Of a DNA stretch of 43,387 nt, positions 7,032-15,986 are shown one piece after another. Each line of letters opens with the position of its first letter. Positions within the stretch are counted from its first letter, which is position 1. A program made the translations under genes and the position numbers. Below the pieces are notes generated by a model that did no database searches, was not told the origin of the DNA, and saw only the letters and a program-made list of their open reading frames with translations. This DNA is from Dehalococcoidia bacterium UBA1123 (lineage in GTDB: Bacteria; Chloroflexota; Dehalococcoidia; Lucifugimonadales; UBA1123): contig DCAW01000143.1 in NCBI GenBank assembly GCA_002313895.1, positions 1-43,387 of the forward strand, read 5' to 3'.

Positions 7032-8642
7032 TTGGATAAAGCGTTGCTGGGCGGAAACGTCCTGACCATGAATGAAGGCGCTCCTCGTGTTGAAGCAGTG
7101 GGCTTCGAAAAAGGGAAGATCGTCGCTGCAGGCGCCACCGCAGAAGTCTCCAAGATGGTCGGGTCGGACACTCAAGTCGTTCATCTCGCCGGGCGCACGG
7201 TCATTCCAGGTTTCGTGGACCCACACAATCATTTCAGCTTTACGACGTTCCAGCCTGTATCCGTCGATTGTAGTGTCCCGCCCCACGTCAGCATCAACGG
7301 GGTTTTGGACGCGATCGGCGCCGCCGCCAAATCTGCGCCTCCCGGTCAGTGGATATGGGGCTGGGGATTCAACGCGAGAGCGATGGAAGGCCACCGCCGA
7401 ATTACCCGAAAGCAACTGGATGAGGTCGCGCCCGATAACCCGGTGACAATCGAAGATTCGTCAGTCCACGCCGCCTACGCCAATACACCCGCTTTGAGAC
7501 TGGCAGGAATCGATCGCAACACGCCGGACCCCGACCATGGCCAGATTTTGCGAGACGACAACGGCGAGCCAGACGGCACGCTGTGGGAGGAGGCACTGAA
7601 CTCGGTGTACAACCTCTCGCTGAGGGCGCATCTGGAACAATACGGAGATTACGCCGTCGACTTGGTGCGTCAGAACTGCCAACGATACATGGCTGCTGGA
7701 ATCACCAGCGTTGGCGATGCCCTCGTGCTCCCGGAAGCCGCCGAGATGTACCGGCAGGCCGACACGCTGGGCAAGTTGCCATTCAGAATGCACCAGATGC
7801 TGGGCGGGGACGGGTTCTTCTCCGCGCCGTCCCGGGTTGCCTCTGGCGACACCGGCGATGGGAACGTTTCTGACCGGCTCAGAGGCGGCACGATGAAGAT
7901 ATTCATGGACCCTGTGTTTCCCAGCCCAGCGCTGATACAAGAGCGTCCTCACGGCGACCACGAGCACATTGGCGCTCGGTACTACACTCAGGAGGAGGCA
8001 GACATTATTGTGCTTGCGGCGCATCGTCGCGGTCTTCAGGTCGCGATTCATTGCCTCGGCACTTGGAGCATCGAGCAGGCGTTGAACGCCTTTGAGGCCG
8101 CGCTCAAAGCGCACCCGGCGTCGGAGCCTCGGTTCCGTATCGAGCATTACAGCCTGCCGACCCTGGAGCAGATCAGGCGCACCGCCTCTATGGGTGTTGT
8201 GTCGGTGATGCAGCCTGCGTTCGTGTACACCGGCGCGGTCAGAGGGCAGGAACGGGCGGAAGAACTTGGCGGCGGAGCGTTGGTGTTTCCCTTCAAGACC
8301 ATGCTCGCCGAGGGCGTGACCGTTGCCGCAAGCTCGGACTTCCCATGCGCTCCATTGGAACCGCTGACAGGCATCTACGCCGTCGTCACCCGTAAGACGC
8401 GACTCGGTGAAGGACCGATCGTGCCAGATGAGGCGGTAACGCCTCTCGAAGCCCTCAAAATGTACACACTCAACGCCGCCTACGCCATGAACCGCGAACA
8501 CGAAGTCGGCTCTATAGAGACCGGCAAGCGAGCCGATTTGGCAGTCCTCAGTCATGATCCGACAAGCGTCGACCCAGACTTTATCCGAGAAATATCTGTC
8601 GAACAGACCTACGTCGATGGAGAACTTCTGCATAATCGCTAA
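7032..8642 (+). CDS. YtcJ-like metal-dependent amidohydrolase (Amidohydrolase_3)
   Basis: 536 residues if translation starts at TTG 7032, where GGAAAGG lies 11 bases upstream and the protein opens MDKALLGGNVLTMN as is usual in the family. ATG 7002 is an alternative but has no ribosome site; the frame stays open to 6942 inside the terminator. Metal ligands of the binuclear amidohydrolase fold are all present: PHNH after PGFVD, the lysine in GGTMKIFMD, the histidine in VAIHCLG, IEHYS, and the aspartate in SSDFPCAPL. YtcJ-like enzymes hydrolyse N-acyl or formamide bonds, as in exoenzyme regulatory protein AepA and NfdA. The true substrate is unknown. It precedes a decayed second amidohydrolase on the same strand after 17 bases. 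Confidence 0.88.
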   Translation: MDKALLGGNVLTMNEGAPRVEAVGFEKGKIVAAGATAEVSKMVGSDTQVVHLAGRTVIPGFVDPHNHFSFTTFQPVSVDCSVPPHVSINGVLDAIGAAAKSAPPGQWIWGWGFNARAMEGHRRITRKQLDEVAPDNPVTIEDSSVHAAYANTPALRLAGIDRNTPDPDHGQILRDDNGEPDGTLWEEALNSVYNLSLRAHLEQYGDYAVDLVRQNCQRYMAAGITSVGDALVLPEAAEMYRQADTLGKLPFRMHQMLGGDGFFSAPSRVASGDTGDGNVSDRLRGGTMKIFMDPVFPSPALIQERPHGDHEHIGARYYTQEEADIIVLAAHRRGLQVAIHCLGTWSIEQALNAFEAALKAHPASEPRFRIEHYSLPTLEQIRRTASMGVVSVMQPAFVYTGAVRGQERAEELGGGALVFPFKTMLAEGVTVAASSDFPCAPLEPLTGIYAVVTRKTRLGEGPIVPDEAVTPLEALKMYTLNAAYAMNREHEVGSIETGKRADLAVLSHDPTSVDPDFIREISVEQTYVDGELLHNR

Positions 8643-8659
8643 CCTGAGTTCTGACCGCC

Positions 8660-9614
8660 ATGCCCATAATCGACATGCACGCTCACCTGACGCCAGAATG
8701 TTTTCGTCGCGGAGTTCAGCCCGGCGGATTGTGGAATGGCATGACATCGTCCGTGGGCGAACTCGGCAATCCGCGCGACTCGTGGATTGTCGTACAGCGC
8801 ATGCAGGAGATGGACTCGCTCGGCATCGATGTCCAGGTAGTGTCCACCGTGTACGCTTTTTACCGTTATGAAGATGATCTCTCAACAGCCATAGCCATAG
8901 CGCAGGATTGCAACAACGAGGTGGCTCAAATGACGCGTGACCACTCGAACCTCGGTTCATGGGTCTATGCAACCTGCCGATGCAGGACGTCTCGGCGTCG
9001 ACAGACGAGTTGGAACGCGGAATGACCGAACTTAAAATCAAGGGCGCGATGATAAACGATCATGTCAACGGCAAGACTTAAGATGAGCCGGATCTCTTCC
9101 CCCCTGGCAGGCGGCAGAGCGTCTTGGCGCTCTAATCTTCATCCATCAGGCAGACCCGACACTGGTCACTGCCCGGTTGGAGAAATACCTTCTGTTCAAC
9201 ACCATCGGAAATCTCGTTGACCGAACTGTGATCCTTGCCTCGTTGGTGTTCGGCGGAGTCATTGATCGGTTCCCTGGCCTCAAAATCTGTCTCGCACATG
9301 GCGGGGGATATTCATGCATCGGAATTGGTCACATGGATTGCGGAAGGCAGGCGCGTCCCGAAGCGCGCACCCACATTGAGACGCCGCCCTCAAAATACCT
9401 CCGACGCTTCTACTCCGACACGGTGACTCACGACGATTCGGCGTTAAAAATGCTCGTCGATACCACAGGCGCAGAACGCATACTCTTTTGCACAGATTGG
9501 CCCGCTGATATGAGAATCGAGAACCCGGTTCAATGGCTCAACGGTCTCGACTTCCTAACCTCGGACGAGAAGCGCATGATTCTGGGCTGCAACGCGGGGA
9601 TGGTGTTCAGATAA
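8660..9614 (+). pseudogene. ACMSD-like amidohydrolase (amidohydrolase family 2), frameshifted
   Basis: The N-terminus from ATG 8660 begins MPIIDMHAHLTPECF, the HxH metal site of the aminocarboxymuconate-semialdehyde decarboxylase group. The frame is lost near 8949-8958 and continues in frame 1 (MGLCNLPMQDVS, GMTELKIKGAMI). It then hits a TAA at 9079-9081 where the family has a tyrosine (DHVNGKT-stop-DEPDLF). A second frameshift falls in a run of six C at 9099-9104 and the rest continues in frame 3 (WQAAERLGALIFIHQAD, KICLAHGGG, FCTDWP) to the TGA at 9612-9614. The fold is otherwise complete at about 318 residues, so it decayed recently. No functional product is expected. It was probably cotranscribed with the YtcJ-like gene. 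Confidence 0.85.
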
Positions 9615-9896
9615 CCGAGGTTCACTATGCCCGTTTTGGGGAAAATTTGCCCCAAACATAACTACCATGGCCATGAAAAATAGTGCAAAGTTCACCAAGG
9701 TGTAATTCGAATCGGAGGTCGCTTGATCGTCGATCCCGAAAAGGTTGAATAGCACAGATAAGATCATAGGTGTTGCTGTAATGGCCATCAGACCCGCAGC
9801 CTTATGCAGTCTGACAAACTCTGATCGCTTAACCTCTTGGTTGGTAGGATGGCAGGGACTCGCCTGCGCGCCACGTTCTTTCGACGATTCCAGCAT
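9555..9896 (-). CDS. small hypothetical membrane protein
   Basis: 113 residues. I do not recognise a family. Two hydrophobic stretches suggest two membrane helices: about 34-53 (AAGLMAITATPMILSVLFNL) and about 65-83 (YTLVNFALFFMAMVVMFGA). They are separated by a short polar loop containing DDQATSDSN, and a basic tail follows. The last 20 codons overlap the 3' end of the amidohydrolase pseudogene on the other strand, so the frame may have been extended by decay there. No clear ribosome site precedes the ATG at 9896. It follows a truncated GH67-type domain and an alpha/beta hydrolase on the same strand. The membrane pattern supports a real gene; the exact ends are uncertain. Confidence 0.5.
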   Translation of the reverse strand: MLESSKERGAQASPCHPTNQEVKRSEFVRLHKAAGLMAITATPMILSVLFNLFGIDDQATSDSNYTLVNFALFFMAMVVMFGANFPQNGHSEPRLSEHHPRVAAQNHALLVRG

Positions 9897-9915
9897 TTGA
9901 AATCGTCGGCGCTGC

Positions 9916-10371
9916 CTATTGATTGTTGAACTTCGGAGAACTTGCGATGGATAGCTCTGGGACGGTCAGGCTGTCACGTTTGGGAACTTGCCGGCCGTCA
10001 CCAAAGAATCCAACACCGAATATCTCCCGCAAGAGATGGTAGACGCCGTTCAGCACGCCCTTTGGGTCGCGGCCCGTGATGACCAGCTTCGACAATCCGC
10101 CGTCGATCAACGTCTCTATGATGAAACCTTCTGGTTTGAGGCTTCGTTCGGGATTTCTGATCTTGCGGGGGCGCACAAGAGCGTCGATCTGAGGGTTGGT
10201 CGATGGCAGTCCGATCAACACGGCGCCATCCGCGTCGGTCTCCAAATCATGAGAGGAAATCAACGGTATTTCGGCGCCGATGATCTGTCGGCAGTAGTCT
10301 TGAAGAGTTCTGACGGCCAGCATTTCCAATTCTGACGCAGAATCAGAAACGGAAATGCTGTTGAGGATCAT
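9916..10371 (-). pseudogene. isolated GH67-type N-terminal domain (alpha-glucuronidase-like), catalytic part missing
   Basis: 151 residues that match only the N-terminal domain seen in family 67 alpha-glucuronidases and related large glycosidases: EMLAVRTLQDYCRQIIGAE, DADGAVLIGLP, KLVITGRDPKGVLNGVYHLL and a final strand ending SPKFNNQ. In full-length enzymes this point leads into the TIM-barrel catalytic domain, but here a TAG (9918-9916) follows and the next 300 bases on the strand code for an unrelated membrane protein. I find no catalytic-domain sequence in any frame downstream. It is therefore most likely a truncated remnant; a stand-alone carbohydrate-binding-like domain is the alternative. 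It follows the alpha/beta hydrolase by 18 bases. Confidence 0.6.
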
Positions 10372-10389
10372 CTAAGGGTTCGTTGTTGC

Positions 10390-11178
10390 CTAGTCGGCAA
10401 TGTTCGCCGGCTGGACAACCGAACTCAAGAACTCGGTGACCGGGGGCAGAACCACGTCGCTCCGCATCGAGACCTGACCGTGATCGAGGCCAGGGAACGA
10501 GGCGTACATTACTCCAGGGATGACCTTCGATGCTTCCTCGACTCCGGGATGGAAGGCGTCGGCCTCGCCGACGTACAGCATGCAGGGCATGGGAAGCTGG
10601 GTTATCGTCTCTTCAATACCTGGAATGCCTCTGGACGCGCTGATGGCCGCGATCAAGGCCTCGTAGTCGTTATCCAGCAGTCGCGTTCGGCGGTCCGGGT
10701 CCATCTTCACGCCGCTAGATGCCTCCTGGTTGGACACATATGCCTCCATGCCGCCCGTGAGGTTTCGCACCCGGTCCTCCGTGGTGATGTTTCCTGAGCG
10801 GTCGTAAGGGTGCATGCCGCCGATGATAAGGGAGAGAACTCTCTCAGGAGCGTAGGCGGCGATGCTGAATCCTATGCGTCCGCCCATGGAGTAACCCAGA
10901 AAATGAGCGGTGTCGATTGCCAGTTCGTCCAGAACGGAAGTGACGTCGCTGACTCTCAACTTGTTGTCATATGCGGCTGAGTCGTGGGGTTTGTCACTAC
11001 GCCCGTGGCCTCTGGCGTCAACCAGGATCAGTCGGTAGCTTTGCTTGAGAGGCTCGACATAGCCATTCGCGTACCAGTTGCGGATGCTGCTGGTGAACCC
11101 GTGCTGGAGCACCAGCGGCGGACCGTCTCCCTCGACGTGGTAGTGGATGTTCACTCCGTTGTTGTTTACGAATGGCAT
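10390..11178 (-). CDS. alpha/beta-fold hydrolase
   Basis: 262 residues from ATG 11178 behind GCAGGAGG on the minus strand. The family layout is complete: oxyanion-hole HGF at 26-28, DARGHGRSD, nucleophile elbow GYSMGG with Ser97, an acidic residue in GEADAFHP and the catalytic histidine in GLDHGQV. This is the alpha/beta hydrolase_1 family of soluble esterases, C-C hydrolases and lactonases; there is no signal peptide or cap domain large enough to suggest a substrate. Divergent from the nitroreductase at 11349 with 170 bases between, which hold no gene and no promoter I can support. Confidence 0.92.
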   Translation of the reverse strand: MPFVNNNGVNIHYHVEGDGPPLVLQHGFTSSIRNWYANGYVEPLKQSYRLILVDARGHGRSDKPHDSAAYDNKLRVSDVTSVLDELAIDTAHFLGYSMGGRIGFSIAAYAPERVLSLIIGGMHPYDRSGNITTEDRVRNLTGGMEAYVSNQEASSGVKMDPDRRTRLLDNDYEALIAAISASRGIPGIEETITQLPMPCMLYVGEADAFHPGVEEASKVIPGVMYASFPGLDHGQVSMRSDVVLPPVTEFLSSVVQPANIAD

Positions 11179-11348
11179 TGAAACCTCCTGCGGCTGGGAT
11201 CGGTCAGTTGGAAGCGAGGGTATCGGCCCTTCGGCGGTTGGTCAAGGACGGTTGTTACAAATCCTCTGAGAGGATAAAGTGTCACGCATCAGGGCCGGTG
11301 ATGTCCGGTTATCAGATTCGGTATCTTGAATCTCAGGAGAGAGAAGAC

Positions 11349-11870
11349 GTGGATATTTTCAACACAATCAAAACCAGACGAACGGTAAGGGATTTCAAGC
11401 CGGATCCCATCCCGAAAGACATCGTTCATAAGTTATTGCAGACGGCGCGCTGGTCGCCGAGCTCAAGCAACACGCAGCCATGGCATTTTGTGGCCGTGCA
11501 GAACCGCGAGACGATCAAAAAGCTCGGCGAGATTGCCACGCAGGGATCGTTTATTGGAAACGCGCCACTGATAATCGTGGTGGTGATGGACGGGGCCTTC
11601 CGCCCCGGAGTCGATGCTGGCCGGGCCATCCAACAGATGGAGCTTTACGCATGGTCCGAGGGAATGGGGACATGTTTCGTTGGGTTCCGTGAGGTTGACC
11701 AACAGAGGCAGGTCAAAGAACTGTTGAACATCCCACAGGAGATGGAGCTAATCACCACTTTGCCTTTTGGGTATCGCATTGGTAGACCCAAAGGACAGGG
11801 AGTCCCTCGCAAGCCTATGTCTGAAATTGCCCACTCCGAGAGCTTCGGCAACCCATACTCTCCAGACTGA
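11349..11870 (+). CDS. nitroreductase-family FMN oxidoreductase
   Basis: 173 residues from GTG 11349, chosen because AGGAGAGAG stands just upstream and the protein opens VDIFNTIKTRRTVRDF as is standard; the frame is open further to 11172 but that part has no family character. The FMN-contact motif TRRTVRDF, the WSPSSSNTQPWHF stretch and the late EGMGTCFVG segment identify the nitroreductase fold (NfsB/RdxA type, dimeric, FMN-bound). At 173 residues it belongs to the short class. Such enzymes reduce nitro groups, enones or quinones or act in dehalogenation. It is followed after 46 bases by an FAD oxidoreductase on the same strand. Confidence 0.9.
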   Translation: MDIFNTIKTRRTVRDFKPDPIPKDIVHKLLQTARWSPSSSNTQPWHFVAVQNRETIKKLGEIATQGSFIGNAPLIIVVVMDGAFRPGVDAGRAIQQMELYAWSEGMGTCFVGFREVDQQRQVKELLNIPQEMELITTLPFGYRIGRPKGQGVPRKPMSEIAHSESFGNPYSPD

Positions 11871-11916
11871 GCAGGTTGGTTCAAGTCTTCATACATAGCT
11901 TAGAGGGGATGTTTCC

Positions 11917-13209
11917 ATGACGACAGCGTTACAATCTCAGGCCGATGTGGTGGTCATTGGAGGCGGCATAGCTGGTTCTGCCACCGCTTATGAACTGGCG
12001 AAACGCGGCGCCTCCGTTGTGCTGTTCGACAAGGGCGAGATTGCGAACGAACAGTCCAGCCGCAACTGGGGCTGGGTGAGCCAGATGCGGAATCCGGCCG
12101 AGGCTCCTATTCAGCAATTGGCTCAGAGCATTTGGCCGACGCTGGAAGGAGAACTTGGAGCGGACATCGAATGGGTGCAGAAAGGCGGAATGTACCTCGC
12201 GCAAAACCCTGTCGAGTTCGCTCGGCTTCAACGCGCTGCCGAGGTGATGGCCGCTACTGGGGTCCCCGCTCACACACTGACGCGCTCAGAGGTCGAGGCG
12301 ATGATTCCTGAGATTTCGGGCGAGTGGCATGGCGCTTATTACACCGCGAACAACGGCCACGCGGACCCGCTCAAGACAACGACTGCATTCGCCCGCGCCG
12401 CCCAGGAGCTTGGCGTCCAGGTCTACACTAACTGCGCCATCGAGAGTCTTGGCGTTTCTGATGGCGAGATGCGAGGCGTGCGAACGGAGCGAGGGGTCGT
12501 CCGCGCACCTGTTGTCGTGTGCGCCGCCGGGGCTTGGTCAGGGATGTTAGCCCGTTCCATCGGAGTCAAGTTGCCTCAGCGCAAGGCAAGGGCGACGGTG
12601 GCGAGAACTGCTCCAGTGCCCCACTTCACCAAAATCAACGTGTGGGGCGCTGGCGTTGCGGTGCGTCAACGTCTGGACGGAAGGCTGATGATCGCAGGCG
12701 ATGGCACAGCCGATCATGACATTACAGCAGAGTCTTTCCGGAACCTGGGCATGTTTTTGCCGGCGTACGCTCGCAATTGGCGGAACATAAGCCTTCACTT
12801 CGGCAAGGAATTTGTGACAGACTTGGTTCGTCAACTCCCCGGGTCCGAGTCGAGACAACATCCCTTTGCTCATACCGTCGGAGTGGAGCCGGAACCTAAT
12901 ATGAAGAAGGTTCAAGACAGCGTTGACAGCCTGATCGGGTTGTATCCTCATCTGGAAGGCCAGGTTCATATTGAAGAAGCCTGGGCCGGATATATCGACG
13001 GCACGCCTGATAGAACCCCGGTGATAGGCGAGGTTCCAGGTGTCAAGGGCTTTCTGTTTGCAACTGGGTTCAGCGGACACGGATTCGCCATGGGGCCCGG
13101 GACTGGCAGGGTCATGTCGGAGATCATCCTCGACGGCGAGGCGTCGGTGGACGTCAGCGGCCTGCGATTCTCGCGTTTCAAAGAACGCGATCTCAACCCG
13201 GAATATTGA
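11917..13209 (+). CDS. FAD-dependent oxidoreductase of the DAO / sarcosine-oxidase-like family
   Basis: 430 residues from ATG 11917 behind AGAGGGGAT. The N-terminal dinucleotide-binding motif GGGIAGSATAYELA is followed by LFDKGEI and SSRNWGWV, where FAD is held and often linked in amine-oxidising family members. The late GYIDGTPDRTPVIG and GFSGHGFAMGPGTG motifs close the FAD site as in glycine/sarcosine oxidases and D-amino-acid dehydrogenases. It is soluble with no signal peptide. The likely reaction is oxidation of a secondary or primary amine to an imine; the substrate is not predictable. It sits between a nitroreductase and an Atz/Trz-type amidohydrolase, a context consistent with breakdown of an amine- or amide-bearing compound. 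Confidence 0.9.
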   Translation: MTTALQSQADVVVIGGGIAGSATAYELAKRGASVVLFDKGEIANEQSSRNWGWVSQMRNPAEAPIQQLAQSIWPTLEGELGADIEWVQKGGMYLAQNPVEFARLQRAAEVMAATGVPAHTLTRSEVEAMIPEISGEWHGAYYTANNGHADPLKTTTAFARAAQELGVQVYTNCAIESLGVSDGEMRGVRTERGVVRAPVVVCAAGAWSGMLARSIGVKLPQRKARATVARTAPVPHFTKINVWGAGVAVRQRLDGRLMIAGDGTADHDITAESFRNLGMFLPAYARNWRNISLHFGKEFVTDLVRQLPGSESRQHPFAHTVGVEPEPNMKKVQDSVDSLIGLYPHLEGQVHIEEAWAGYIDGTPDRTPVIGEVPGVKGFLFATGFSGHGFAMGPGTGRVMSEIILDGEASVDVSGLRFSRFKERDLNPEY

Positions 13210-13249
13210 CGGCCAGCCCCTAGTCGCATCTGCTGTAAATGGAGAATGC

Positions 13250-14623
13250 ATGGATGTCCTGATCAAAAATGCCACCGTTGTCACAGGAGGCGCCACGGGT
13301 GAAATCATCAACGATGGAGCCTTGGCAGTCCAGGGTGACACAATCGTGGCAGTGGGCAAAACTTCTGATCTCGAATCGGTGTATCAGACGTTTACTGTCA
13401 TTGACGGAACAGGCAAGGCAATCTTGCCAGGATTCATCAACTCCCACACCCATACCGTGCTGAACGTCCTGAGAGGCACTGTCGAAGATATGGAGGTGGA
13501 CTCTGTTTACATGTACATGACGCCCATCACCTTTGCGATGAATGATGACGAACGCTCGGCGTTGGCGGCGCTGAGTTGCGCCGAGGCCATACGCTCTGGA
13601 TCGACGACGTTGGTTGACCCTGGAAGGTTCGTGCCGGGTTACGCACAGACGATGGTCGACACAGGCCTCCGGTTGTACCTTAGCGAGACGTGCGTCGATG
13701 CGGTGACGACGAAGATTCGCCTGGGCATATACGAATACTCTCATGAGTGGGGCCAGGACTTCCTGAAACGGGCCGTCGCGCTTGCGGAGGAGTTTCACGG
13801 ACAGGGCAATGGACGAATCCAGTGCCAAATTGCGGCTCACGCTCCAGACAATTGCTCCCCTTGGATGCTGGCAGAACTGAACGATCTATCGCAAACCTAT
13901 GGCCTCCGACGCACAACCCACTTGGCCCAGAGCGTGGGCGAAGTTGAGCAGGTGCGAAAGTTCGCGGGCGTCACCCCCGCCGAGTACCTGAGAGACAATG
14001 ATTGGCTGGGCGACGACGTATTGGCAGCCCACTGGTCTCACTGCACCGAGAGCGACATCGAGATACTCGCCGAGTCAGGGGTTCATATCGCCCATTGCCC
14101 AGCCTCTGGATCAAGAGGAGGATTTCATCGAGCGGCCAACATGCTGAGCATCGTGGACGCCGGAGTCAACGTCGCTCTTGGCACCGACAATATGTCCGAG
14201 GATATGTTCGACGCCATGAAAATTGGGATTGCGCTCAATCGAGGCAAGCGCGGTGATCGGGCCCGACCAACTCCCGGCGAAATGTTAGATGCTGCCACTA
14301 TCAATGGCGCGAAAGCTTTGGGTCGTGAGGCTGATCTCGGTTCGCTGAAAGTCGGAAAACATGCTGATATTGTCATGGTAAATCTTCGAACGCCCAACAT
14401 GACGCCAGTCATAAATCTCCTATCCAACCTCGTACACTATGGTCAGGCTGGCAATGTGGAGGCGGTCATGGTGGCGGGTCGATTCTTGATGCAGGATGGC
14501 GAATTGACGACCATGAACGAGCAGGACGTTTTACGCCACGCTCAGGAGGCGACGGTCAGCGCATGGGGCAGATTGAGTGAAATCTATCCAGACATTCCCG
14601 CTCTGCAACCACCGGATTGGTAA
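13250..14623 (+). CDS. Atz/Trz-family amidohydrolase (aminohydrolase/chlorohydrolase type)
   Basis: 457 residues from ATG 13250, which has GGAG five bases upstream and opens MDVLIKNATVVTGG; the frame extends 70 codons upstream inside the preceding gene and that part is discarded. Metal-site residues are visible: HTHT in PGFINSHTHT, a histidine in IAAHAPD, a histidine in RTTHLAQS, HCPAS, and the aspartate in LGTDNMSED. This is the mononuclear Zn/Fe cytosine-deaminase-like branch (AtzB, TrzN, SsnA, S-adenosylhomocysteine deaminase). Enzymes of this branch remove amino or chloro groups from heterocycles. It starts 40 bases after the FAD oxidoreductase and is likely in the same transcript. Confidence 0.9.
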   Translation: MDVLIKNATVVTGGATGEIINDGALAVQGDTIVAVGKTSDLESVYQTFTVIDGTGKAILPGFINSHTHTVLNVLRGTVEDMEVDSVYMYMTPITFAMNDDERSALAALSCAEAIRSGSTTLVDPGRFVPGYAQTMVDTGLRLYLSETCVDAVTTKIRLGIYEYSHEWGQDFLKRAVALAEEFHGQGNGRIQCQIAAHAPDNCSPWMLAELNDLSQTYGLRRTTHLAQSVGEVEQVRKFAGVTPAEYLRDNDWLGDDVLAAHWSHCTESDIEILAESGVHIAHCPASGSRGGFHRAANMLSIVDAGVNVALGTDNMSEDMFDAMKIGIALNRGKRGDRARPTPGEMLDAATINGAKALGREADLGSLKVGKHADIVMVNLRTPNMTPVINLLSNLVHYGQAGNVEAVMVAGRFLMQDGELTTMNEQDVLRHAQEATVSAWGRLSEIYPDIPALQPPDW

Positions 14624-14728
14624 GCATCTACTATTCGACAGTCAGACCAAAGTGGGTAAAGCAAGTTGGTCGTGTTAGTATCCTCAACAGCGTGCGTGTC
14701 CATACGCAACTAAAGAGAGCAACATGAC

Positions 14729-15976
14729 TTGTCCGCGAAAGTAACCAACTCCTGGGGCAGCGCCCTTCTGAGCAAAACTGTTCGGTCTCCGGCCATGCGA
14801 TTCCACGATTTCCGACTACTTTTGGCGTCGGCGTTGTTCGACAGCATGGGATTCATGGGGGAGACGGTCGTCCTCGGATGGGTGATTCTGGAGATGACCG
14901 ACTCGCCGTTTATGGTGGGCGTTGCAGTGGGTATCCGGCACGCGCCAGCCTTCTTTCTTGGAGTCGTGGCAGGCACGGTCGCTGACATCATCGACAGGCG
15001 CAAACTCATGCGCTCGTTGATGGCCCTGTCGGCACTGGTGGCACTGGGGATGGGACTCCTGTTGAGTTCGGGGGAGGCCCAGCTGTGGCAATTGCTCCTC
15101 GTGCCTATGGTCGGAGGCAGCATCGGAACAACGTCAATGACCACCCGTCAGAGTTTCGTCTTTGACGTGGTGGGGCCAGAAAATGCTCTTAATGGGATGG
15201 CCTACCTGAGCCTCGCTATGCGCTTTGGAGGCATGATCGGCGCATTAGCTGTAGGGTTTATTTTGGCAAATTTCGGCCCTGGGGGAGGGTACTTCGTTCT
15301 GGCTAGCGGATACCTGGGGTCCACGATCATACTCTCGTTCATTCGCTCCCGTGGACAGGCGGCCCCGGCGGGCGGCGTCAACATGCTTAAAGGGGTGGTA
15401 GAGTTCTGGACAGAGTTGAGGCACAATCGAACCGTATCGGCTCTCGTGATAGTCGTAGTCTTTGTGGAGTTCTTCGGATTCACGACCCAGGCATTGATGC
15501 CGAGTTTCGCGAGAGATGTGCTCGAGATCGGCGTTGAAGGTCTGGGTCTGCTGACGGCGATTTTCGCCGCCGGAGGTATGCTCGGTATATTGTTGGTCTC
15601 GGTGTTTGGAGAGATACGTCGCCAGGGACTGGTTTTCATCGTGGCGCTGCATGTGTTCGGAGGCGCTCTGTTGATTCTGGGTTTCGCGCCGAATCTCTAT
15701 GTCGCTATTATCGCAATACTTGTCATGAGCGCGATGATGGCCCTGTCTGACCTGTTTTCACAGACTCTGATGCAGAGACTGGTTCCGAACGATCTTCGAG
15801 GTCGGGCGATGGGCGTGTGGACAGCAGCGGTTGGCACAGCACCGGTAGGGAATCTGACAATTGGAGCGCTGGCCTCAATCTTCGGGGTCACGGCGGCGTT
15901 GGCTTTTCACGGGGCAGGACTGATCGCGGTGGCGGTCATCACAGTGTCCGTCTTCGGCAAACTGAGACGAGTCTGA
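14729..15976 (+). CDS. MFS transporter (EntS-like exporter family)
   Basis: 415 residues, with TTG 14729 as probable start behind AAAGAGAG; ATG 14795 (MRFHDFRLLL) is a shorter alternative. About 12 hydrophobic segments are present. The cytoplasmic loop between helices 2 and 3 reads GTVADIIDRRKLM, the characteristic G-x(3)-D-x(2)-R-R/K motif of the major facilitator superfamily, and the second half repeats a loop ending RLVPNDLRGRAMGVW. This is the same branch as the transporter at 20632, close to enterobactin exporter EntS and macrolide efflux proteins. The substrate is unknown. It lies 105 bases after the amidohydrolase on the same strand; the gap shows no promoter I would defend. Confidence 0.9.
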   Translation: MSAKVTNSWGSALLSKTVRSPAMRFHDFRLLLASALFDSMGFMGETVVLGWVILEMTDSPFMVGVAVGIRHAPAFFLGVVAGTVADIIDRRKLMRSLMALSALVALGMGLLLSSGEAQLWQLLLVPMVGGSIGTTSMTTRQSFVFDVVGPENALNGMAYLSLAMRFGGMIGALAVGFILANFGPGGGYFVLASGYLGSTIILSFIRSRGQAAPAGGVNMLKGVVEFWTELRHNRTVSALVIVVVFVEFFGFTTQALMPSFARDVLEIGVEGLGLLTAIFAAGGMLGILLVSVFGEIRRQGLVFIVALHVFGGALLILGFAPNLYVAIIAILVMSAMMALSDLFSQTLMQRLVPNDLRGRAMGVWTAAVGTAPVGNLTIGALASIFGVTAALAFHGAGLIAVAVITVSVFGKLRRV

Positions 15977-15986
15977 ACCGATTGCG

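Noticed and set aside
7461..9041. 526-codon open frame on the minus strand across the YtcJ-like gene
   Set aside because: It is the complementary shadow of a well-supported amidohydrolase with complete metal ligands; its translation shows no family character.
14724..14744. Six-codon ATG frame (MTCPRK) overlapping the TTG start of the MFS gene as a leader peptide
   Set aside because: Too short and without attenuator structure; chance occurrence is likely.
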